A stretch of 10,273 nucleotides of DNA from Caldisericaceae bacterium (GTDB lineage Bacteria > Caldisericota > Caldisericia > Caldisericales > Caldisericaceae). The notes under the pieces are model-generated. The model did no database searches, was not told the origin of the DNA, and saw only the letters and a program-made list of their open reading frames with translations. Each line of letters starts with the position of its first letter. Position 1 is the first letter of the stretch. The stretch lies in NCBI GenBank assembly GCA_021161495.1, contig JAGHAO010000032.1, forward strand, positions 1-10,273, read 5' to 3'. Both the position numbers and the translations under genes were made by a program. Below, one piece after another: positions 1 through 6,208 of this stretch.

Positions 1-1514
1 GACGTAGGGCCCATAGAACTGAAATCCGCTATAGTATCAAGCGGTTTTGTAACACCGAATTTTATCTTCAAACCTCTGTGCAGAAGTTTTTTTAAGTACC
101 TTCCGTCAACCTCGGTAATAAAAATGGTTGGAATGAATTTTTTGTTTGCATCGTCAGGGTTTACGACAAGTGTCGGAGAAACTATGCCCGGTATGTTGTT
201 ATAAATAATTACTCCCGTAGCACCGGCTGCCTCCGCATTCAAAACCTTGTCGCGGAAATAAAGCGCATTCTCTCCGATTGGCCCTCTGCTCACCAGGGCA
301 ATCTTACCTCTGAGATCTAGCCCGTAAAAATCCGTCTTCGAACCGTAGCCGCACGGAACCACATCAAACTCTTTGTCCGCAGGAAACGGAGGAGAAACAT
401 CCGCATAATCGCCGATAATCTCTTTCTCAAATCCTCTCGGGGCAACTACCTCTATTGAAGGATGTGCCGCATCATCGGCAGCTGCAACGGCAATCGCTTT
501 CGGAGCACCTGCAGGAGAGCCGAGGGGATATGGAGTAGATTTTGACCTTGCTCCCTGGTTGCCGGCAGCAATTGCGGAAAGGACGCCTGCATCCGCGGCA
601 TTGTCAAACGCTTTGTTTTCCGGATCGTCGGGATCGGCAGTCCCCAAACTTCCGGAACCGAAAGATAAATTCACAGCATTACACTTATCTTTAACAGCCT
701 GCTCAATCGCCGCGATAATCGCCCCTGTAGAAGCGGAATTCTGCCCTCCGGGAACAATTTTATAAGCCATCAAATTCGCCTCCGGAGCAACTCCTTTAAT
801 TTTTCCGTTTGCTGCGGCAATGCCTGCAACGTGAGTTCCGTGCCCTTGCTGGTCCATCGGATCCGGGTCGTTGTCTCCGAAGTCGTATCCGCCCAATACT
901 TTGTAACCGGGCCCGAAACCTCCTCCAAGATCGGGGTGTTTGTAGTCGATACCCGTGTCAATTATCCCGATAAGCATTCCCTTACCGTCAACCGGGTTTC
1001 CATTGGAATCTTTCAGTTCCCACAGATCGGGTGCACCTATCACCTTATTCCCGAAATCCCCCGAAATTTTTAAGTAACGAACAGGGAAAACCTTTTTTAC
1101 ACCTTTTATCTCGGAAATTTTCCTTACCTCATTCCCTCTTACCCTCACAGCAAATCCGTTGTAAACATACTGGTAGGAGTATCCCTTTTTTGCATCCGGA
1201 CAGAGCTTTTTGATTTCGCCAAAAACTTTCTGCTGAGAAAGCATAAGTTTTTCGGCATAACTCATATCCCCGTACGCACCGAGCATGCTCTGCAAAAACG
1301 GCTTACCCTCATTTCTAATCTGGAATGGAATTACCGGATCCTTCCACAGTTCTACAATAACAGAAACATAGTCATCGGTGGTTAACTGATTCATAGTGAA
1401 CTCATTGGAGATTTTTGCAGTTTCGGAATGCGCCGTAGCAGAAATAGGTTTTGCCACAAACAGCATGCTAACCATTGCGATGGTTAGCAATAATACCAAA
1501 ATTTTTTTCTTCAT
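1..1514 (-). CDS. Secreted subtilisin-like serine protease (S8) with PA domain, 3' end outside window
   Basis: Exported endopeptidase precursor. The frame is open for 504 codons from ATG 1514 to the left edge, and the catalytic motifs lie in one frame, so I see no frameshift. The start is set by AAGGAGG (1519-1525), 8 nt upstream. Residues 1-28 form a Sec signal peptide (MKKK, then a Leu/Val-rich core, probable cleavage after ATA). About residues 60-145 resemble an I9-type propeptide (YNGFAVRV, then ISEIKGVKKVFP). The S8 domain shows the Asp motif IDTGIDYKHPD with D186, the His motif QGHGTHVAG with H225, and the oxyanion-hole Asn in AAGNQG, N319. A PA domain is inserted at about residues 375-470 (GKIALVSRG, then AAGATGVIIYNN). 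The last residues, ADFSSMGPT, match the segment that precedes the GTSMA-type Ser motif, so the catalytic Ser should lie just beyond the edge. It has its own upstream region behind the terminator of the neighbouring protease gene. The family is secure; substrate and C-terminal architecture are unknown. Confidence 0.95.
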   Translation of the reverse strand, partial: MKKKILVLLLTIAMVSMLFVAKPISATAHSETAKISNEFTMNQLTTDDYVSVIVELWKDPVIPFQIRNEGKPFLQSMLGAYGDMSYAEKLMLSQQKVFGEIKKLCPDAKKGYSYQYVYNGFAVRVRGNEVRKISEIKGVKKVFPVRYLKISGDFGNKVIGAPDLWELKDSNGNPVDGKGMLIGIIDTGIDYKHPDLGGGFGPGYKVLGGYDFGDNDPDPMDQQGHGTHVAGIAAANGKIKGVAPEANLMAYKIVPGGQNSASTGAIIAAIEQAVKDKCNAVNLSFGSGSLGTADPDDPENKAFDNAADAGVLSAIAAGNQGARSKSTPYPLGSPAGAPKAIAVAAADDAAHPSIEVVAPRGFEKEIIGDYADVSPPFPADKEFDVVPCGYGSKTDFYGLDLRGKIALVSRGPIGENALYFRDKVLNAEAAGATGVIIYNNIPGIVSPTLVVNPDDANKKFIPTIFITEVDGRYLKKLLHRGLKIKFGVTKPLDTIADFSSMGPT

Positions 1515-1545
1515 CTTTCCTCCTTCCACTTTTTTCTACAAAAGT

Positions 1546-1574
1546 AGTGTACCACACTGCTCAAGAAATGAAAA
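1546..1574 (-). promoter_or_regulatory. Possible promoter for the left-hand subtilase gene
   Basis: On the minus strand a TTTTCA hexamer (1569-1574) lies 17 nt from TACACT (1546-1551), followed about 20 nt later by the ribosome binding site of the gene starting at 1514. Both hexamers match consensus at only four of six positions, and the -35 overlaps the T-tract of the upstream terminator. The main argument is context: a terminator lies directly upstream, so the gene needs its own promoter within about 55 nt. A short inverted repeat, AGTGT-acc-ACACT (1546-1558), coincides with the -10 and might be an operator, or chance. Confidence 0.4.
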
Positions 1575-1599
1575 AGCCCTGCGAAAATTCGCAGGGCTT
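1571..1599 (-). terminator. Intrinsic (Rho-independent) terminator after the large subtilase gene
   Basis: A perfect 12-bp inverted repeat, AAGCCCTGCGAA (1574-1585) and its complement (1588-1599), forms a GC-rich stem with a small A/T loop. On the minus strand it is followed at once by TTTTT (1571-1575). It begins about 30 nt after the stop codon of the subtilase gene ending at 1631, so it closes that transcription unit. The opposite strand also has A/T flanks, but no gene there would use it. Confidence 0.9.
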
Positions 1600-1630
1600 A
1601 GGACGTAACTACTAATCAATCATTACAATA

Positions 1631-4600
1631 TTACGGCATATAATAAACCGTAATAGTTTTTGTAGAAGGATCCCAATCCACAGTTGCTCCGAGGTTCTCT
1701 GCAACAAACCTGAGCGGGAGATAAGTCCTACCGTTTATTATTATCGGAGTGACACTTGGATTATTCGGGTCAATAGGAGTTTTTATGCCGTCAACGAGCG
1801 CAACATTCTTATCAATCGTAAGAAGAATGGAATGGCCGTTAAGTTCAATGCCGACTTGTCTTGTTTTTCCATTCCAAGTGATAGTTCCTCCGAGAGATTC
1901 GACAAGTGCTCTTATAGGAAGAAGTGTTCTGCCGTTCTTTATTACGGGTTTACTACCTTGTGCATCAATCTTCTTTGAAACTCCGTTAACCTCTATTAAA
2001 GGACTTCCAATCTGTACCATCACCATAACGGATTTAACCTTTTGAGGAACATAATTTATGGTGTATGTCTCTGTTGCTTTATTCCCCGCTTTATCTCTTA
2101 CGGCAATTACTATATTATTTTTTCCGCCTTTCAATTTCAGGGTTACAGAGAATCGGCCATTATTTTTCACAGAAACAGATTTGCCATTTACACTTAAATA
2201 GGCAATACCGCTCACCGCGTCAGATACGGTACCACTAAGGGCAAATTCATTGGAAGTTACCGTTTTCGGTAGCTCTTTGAGGGAAACTTTCGGCGCTGTT
2301 GTATCGGAAATTAACGTGAATGTTTTTGTCGCAACATTGCCTGCCTTATCAAATACTTTTACGGTAATATCGTTTTCTCCCTCAAAGAGAGGAATGTTCA
2401 CTTTATCGACATATCCGTAAACATCTTTCATCACTGTTCCGTTATCCGTAATTACCGTTCTTGCAATATTTCCCGAATCGTCAGTTGCCACTATTTGAAG
2501 CATAAATGAACCGGTAGAAAGCAAGGTTTTCGTTTTGAGGCTCACATTGGGAAGATTCAGTTGAGGAGGCGTTGTATCCTGCGGTTTTATCACAACAACC
2601 TTAAATGTATCGGAACCCGAATATCCCGCAGGATCCGTAGCGATTACAGTGAAGGTGAATTCCTTACCTACATCGCTTGGGGCAGGATTGAAGTATACGG
2701 TACTATCTTTGACTTTATATTCTCCTTCGGGTACCGGCGTTACAGTGACGGAATACTTCAACGTATCACCATCGGGATCAGTCGCTCTAAATGGGTCAGA
2801 TGCTACTCCACCTATGGGTGCACTAACTACTTTGCTTGAAACTTTTACTGTCGGAGGGTTACCAACACCTACATTATTCGCATTGTCAATTGCCATCACT
2901 CTGAATGGGTGAGGACCGGCAGGCATAGAATTCACAGTATAAGATGTTGTTGTGGGCGGTAGCAAAATAACATTATTTAAATCGTCCCCAATGATTAATC
3001 CATATCCCCAGATACCACTCGATGGCGATGCGTCAGAAACAGTCCAGCTTAATGTAACACTACCGTCAGTGTTTGTTTTTGTTGTAACTGCAGTTGTCGG
3101 CGGTACTCTGTCGACACTTACAGGGAATTGGATCACGTGAGGATCGTCAAAATCAGACTTGTTAAAGATCTTTGGAGCTGTTGCCAAAAGATCCAACGAA
3201 TATTTACCATCCGCAACGGGAGTGCCGTAGCTATCTGTTCCATCCCACCACCAGGGCATTCCTGTATTTGGATTAAAGTAATACCAATACCAGCCATACC
3301 AGTCTGCAGGATTTTTTGGTAATTCGTCAATCGAATCAATAGTTGTAATATGCATTCCGTTCTGAGAAATATTTATCGTGAGGTTCTGTGCATTCCTCAA
3401 GAGCCCTACATCTGCTTCAAGATACGCTGAATTAGGATTAAAGGCAATGGCGTCTCTGTCCAAATTTCCATCAAAATCGACACCTGTAAGATACCAATGG
3501 GAACTACCATTAGATGTAAACTTTAAATCAGGTGCGACACTCCCGTCTGTAATCTCAGGCCAGGTTACAGGAGACTTAAATAACCCGGACATAAAGTTCA
3601 TCGGATCATCTGCCGCAGGGTCCATTACAGGGTTAAACTGCCAATCATTTTCATTAAAGTCATTCCATCTGCCGAGGAATCCCATATAAGGAATATGAAT
3701 TTGTCCTGCGGGCACTCCACCAGCGTCCACGCTTGCGCCTTGCGGAGTGAACGTTACAAACCCTTCAAGATAAGGCCAACCAGAAGACCAATCTTGGACA
3801 TTTGTTGCGTCAATTGTCACAGTAACATCTACACTGCTCCCGGCCGGAACTGTAACTGTGTTAGAAGGATTGGAGGAAATCGTTGCACCAAACCAGGTAA
3901 GATCTATAGAATGAAGGTTAAGATATGTAGTTTGAACGGTATCGGAAATATCGTAAGTTACAGCGGAAGAACCATTGTTCGTAAGCGTTACAGTAAACGT
4001 TATCGGGTTTGTCTTGTAATCGGGAATTTCTCCAAGTGCAACATAAGGCTTGCCATCAGCCTTATTTACAACAGTTGCGTCGGCGTGCAGTGCATTATAA
4101 ACATCCACTCTTCCTGCACCCATCAAATGCGGGGAGTAAGGCGCACCATAATAGGCATCGACAAGAAGTTTTGATGTATTCATTAGAGCAGTTTTTATTT
4201 GGTCGGGCGTCCACGTAGGATGCGCTTCTTTCACAAGTGCCATACAAGCTGCCACATGAGGAGACGCCATTGAAGTTCCCGAGAAATTTGCATAGCTACC
4301 CTGAGCAACTGGCACTGTTGACCAAATGCCTCCGCCCGGAGCTGTGATGTCAGGCTTGAACGAAAGATCCGGAGGCGGGCCCCATGATGAAAAATCAACC
4401 ATCGTATCAACTGCATTTGGTGCATCTACATAAGTATTCGCATAAAAGGCGACCCTTCCTGTTCCGTCTCCGTCTGGCGCCTGTGCCTTTGCAAGGAGGG
4501 CCGTACCTGCGCTATGTCCGATAAACACTGATGGAAGAGTTGCACTGCCCATTTCCATAGTTAGAAGAGAATCTCCACCAGATGTATGGTTAAATATAAT

Positions 4601-6118
4601 TACACCAATAGCCCCCGCTGCCGCTGCATTGTTAATCTTGGTTTCAAATGTATATGATCCTCTTTGAATGAGAGCAATCTTTCCGCTTACACTTGCAGGG
4701 AAATCGGAAGCGCTGCCGCCTAATCCGCAATAAACGTATTCATAGCCTGCACCACCATTATCTCCAAGTGCAGTAACGGGATCGGGAGATTCCGCACCTA
4801 CCGTATATGCATAATTTGCAGAAGACGAAAGTTCGGTAAGTGCAGGATAACGTGACGCAGTGTTCCATGAAGCACCTACAGCCATACAATTCGGAGTTAC
4901 GGCAGGTGAGCCGATAGATGCATAATCAGGGAACCAAGGATAATAACCAAAATCATAATACGACCAGTATGCATTGCCTGCGGAAAGTGCAACAGAAATA
5001 CCTGAACCAATACATGCTTCTATTGCCTGCTGATCCGGCTCGGTTGGATCAACAAATCCGTAATCCGCACCAAAACTCATATTGACAGACGCAACAGGCG
5101 GATGCGTCCCTTCGGGACCACCGTCAACGTTATTGGGATCTGCCATGTAGTCAAATGCCTCTGCGATAACAATACTGGATGCAGAACCCGTACAACCAGA
5201 AACAATTTTTGCAAAAACAATTTTTGCCTTAGGTGCAACACCTTCCACCGCACCGTCCGCTGCAATAATTCCGGAGACGTGCGTACCGTGTCCCTGGCAA
5301 TCCATAGGATCTGGGTCATTATCTCCGAAATCATACCCTGCCGGAACTTTCGTAGTAGGGAAGGTTATGCTTGGGTTTCCGCCAAAATCGGGATGCGTGT
5401 AATCAATTCCTGTGTCTACCACTCCAACATACACACCAGTTCCGTCAACTCCGGGATCATTCCACACTCCGCTGCTACCGGATCCAATCAGCGGGACACT
5501 GTAATCAAGAGCAGGCTTGTACAATTTCTCTATATGGATATAGCTTTTCTTAAAACCATCATTATAGATGTGTGCAATATCTTTATCTCTACCAAAATCG
5601 TTGTACATCTTTTTAATATCTTTTACGCGAACATTAAAGGCTATTCCGTTGTAGGCAACATACATATCGTGAACATCTGTAATGTTAATTCCAACCTGCA
5701 ATAGTTTATTTTTTAAAGCCTCATGATTCCGCCTCATCACCGCAAGCCTTTGGTCAGCTGCTTGCTGAAGAGTGATGTTGTGGTCTTTAGCATATTTCAG
5801 AAGTGGTTCATTTGGGCAATCAACCGCAATTTGAATAAGATCGTCTCCGGTTTTTATATGCTTCGCTTCTGCCACATCTTTTGGGATGGACACGCCATCG
5901 ATTTTCACCGTGGGAATCTTGTCTTTAAATTCCGCGGGTTTCTTTCCTCCGGTTGGAGCTTTTGACACCTCTTTCAAATGATCTGCTTTTGCCTTTAGTA
6001 CTGCTTCAACAATTTGCTGAGTCGTTGGTCCATTGTCCGCTTTTGCGGGTGAACTGAACCCAACAAAAAGCGAAAAAACCATTAATAAAGCAATAAAGAG
6101 CGATAATGTTTTTTTCAT
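1631..6118 (-). CDS. Large secreted subtilisin-like protease (S8) with PA, Fn3/Ig-like repeats and C-terminal stalk domain
   Basis: A complete 1495-residue exported protease, start fixed by AAAGGAGG (6123-6130). Signal peptide residues 1-27 (cleavage after AKA); I9-like propeptide about 130-200 (VAYNGIAFNVRV). The S8 domain has a full set of catalytic residues: D235 in VDTGIDYTHPD, H277 in GHGTHVSG, oxyanion-hole N382 in SAGNA and S616 in GTSMASPHVA. A PA domain (about 455-555) sits between Asn and Ser, as in lactocepin/C5a-peptidase-type subtilases. An Fn3-like segment (about 690-800, ending near IPYMGF) fits the same family. Then follow a FlgD-like WDGTD...VADGKYSLDL segment (about 955-975), an Fn3-like domain (about 1005-1083), a cadherin-like domain (about 1085-1180) and two Ig-like repeats each opening with DTT(P/A)P (about 1184-1355). 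The end is a double stalk domain (about 1365-1495; NGRTLLPIRALVESLG and NGRTYLPLRFVAENLG). All cysteines I see lie in the N-terminal half. No LPXTG or SLH motif is present. It probably digests extracellular protein; the substrate is unknown. Confidence 0.97.
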   Translation of the reverse strand: MKKTLSLFIALLMVFSLFVGFSSPAKADNGPTTQQIVEAVLKAKADHLKEVSKAPTGGKKPAEFKDKIPTVKIDGVSIPKDVAEAKHIKTGDDLIQIAVDCPNEPLLKYAKDHNITLQQAADQRLAVMRRNHEALKNKLLQVGINITDVHDMYVAYNGIAFNVRVKDIKKMYNDFGRDKDIAHIYNDGFKKSYIHIEKLYKPALDYSVPLIGSGSSGVWNDPGVDGTGVYVGVVDTGIDYTHPDFGGNPSITFPTTKVPAGYDFGDNDPDPMDCQGHGTHVSGIIAADGAVEGVAPKAKIVFAKIVSGCTGSASSIVIAEAFDYMADPNNVDGGPEGTHPPVASVNMSFGADYGFVDPTEPDQQAIEACIGSGISVALSAGNAYWSYYDFGYYPWFPDYASIGSPAVTPNCMAVGASWNTASRYPALTELSSSANYAYTVGAESPDPVTALGDNGGAGYEYVYCGLGGSASDFPASVSGKIALIQRGSYTFETKINNAAAAGAIGVIIFNHTSGGDSLLTMEMGSATLPSVFIGHSAGTALLAKAQAPDGDGTGRVAFYANTYVDAPNAVDTMVDFSSWGPPPDLSFKPDITAPGGGIWSTVPVAQGSYANFSGTSMASPHVAACMALVKEAHPTWTPDQIKTALMNTSKLLVDAYYGAPYSPHLMGAGRVDVYNALHADATVVNKADGKPYVALGEIPDYKTNPITFTVTLTNNGSSAVTYDISDTVQTTYLNLHSIDLTWFGATISSNPSNTVTVPAGSSVDVTVTIDATNVQDWSSGWPYLEGFVTFTPQGASVDAGGVPAGQIHIPYMGFLGRWNDFNENDWQFNPVMDPAADDPMNFMSGLFKSPVTWPEITDGSVAPDLKFTSNGSSHWYLTGVDFDGNLDRDAIAFNPNSAYLEADVGLLRNAQNLTINISQNGMHITTIDSIDELPKNPADWYGWYWYYFNPNTGMPWWWDGTDSYGTPVADGKYSLDLLATAPKIFNKSDFDDPHVIQFPVSVDRVPPTTAVTTKTNTDGSVTLSWTVSDASPSSGIWGYGLIIGDDLNNVILLPPTTTSYTVNSMPAGPHPFRVMAIDNANNVGVGNPPTVKVSSKVVSAPIGGVASDPFRATDPDGDTLKYSVTVTPVPEGEYKVKDSTVYFNPAPSDVGKEFTFTVIATDPAGYSGSDTFKVVVIKPQDTTPPQLNLPNVSLKTKTLLSTGSFMLQIVATDDSGNIARTVITDNGTVMKDVYGYVDKVNIPLFEGENDITVKVFDKAGNVATKTFTLISDTTAPKVSLKELPKTVTSNEFALSGTVSDAVSGIAYLSVNGKSVSVKNNGRFSVTLKLKGGKNNIVIAVRDKAGNKATETYTINYVPQKVKSVMVMVQIGSPLIEVNGVSKKIDAQGSKPVIKNGRTLLPIRALVESLGGTITWNGKTRQVGIELNGHSILLTIDKNVALVDGIKTPIDPNNPSVTPIIINGRTYLPLRFVAENLGATVDWDPSTKTITVYYMP
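3245..3304 (-). other. Aromatic-rich patch within the large subtilase
   Basis: Residues 939-958 hold six Trp, four Tyr and one Phe in 20 positions, including WYGWYWYYF and a run of three Trp just before the WDGTD motif. It lies at the edge of the FlgD-like module, after the catalytic and Fn3-like domains. The WDGTD...DGxY part is a common module feature; the density of aromatics in front of it is not. It could be a surface loop that binds ligand (carbohydrate or peptide) or a packing strand; function is not shown. Confidence 0.7.
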
Positions 6119-6151
6119 CCTGCCTCCTTTACCAAAATTTATTTATTTTTT

Positions 6152-6180
6152 ATTATAACATATATTCTCCGTATAATCAA
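6152..6180 (-). promoter_or_regulatory. Sigma-A-type promoter with extended -10 for the large subtilase
   Basis: On the minus strand the -35 TTGATT (6175-6180; four of six consensus bases) is separated by exactly 17 nt from a perfect TATAAT (6152-6157), which is preceded by TGT, giving an extended -10 (TGnTATAAT). The expected start site is near 6145, leaving a short 5' leader of about 26 nt that contains AAAGGAGG before the ATG at 6118. No riboswitch-sized leader exists. This suggests that the protease gene can be transcribed independently of the two genes upstream. Confidence 0.8.
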
Positions 6181-6183
6181 TAG

Positions 6184-6203
6184 AAAAAAGCACGCAAGTA
6201 TGC
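6184..6203 (-). terminator. Weak candidate terminator after the stalk-domain protein gene
   Basis: Shortly after the stop codon at 6209 the minus strand reads GCAT-acttgc-GTGC (6190-6203), a 4-bp stem with one G-U pair, followed by six T (6184-6189). The T-tract is good but the stem is short, so termination would be partial at best and read-through into the protease gene is plausible. The overlapping direct repeat ACTTGCAT/ACTTGCGT may be all there is. Confidence 0.3.
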
Positions 6204-6208
6204 AAGTT

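Noticed and set aside
770..961. 63-codon minus-strand open frame
   Set aside because: It overlaps the Asp/His region of the left subtilase in a different frame; the catalytic motifs D186 and H225 are both in the frame of the ATG at 1514, so neither a separate gene nor a frameshift is needed.
3695..4174. 159-codon plus-strand open frame
   Set aside because: Antisense to the Fn3-like part of the large subtilase, with unusual composition and no recognised motif or convincing ribosome binding site.
5102..5704. 200-codon open frame on the plus strand
   Set aside because: It lies wholly inside the catalytic domain of the large subtilase on the opposite strand; the translation is Cys/Arg/Asn-rich and low in plausible domain features, typical of an antisense shadow.
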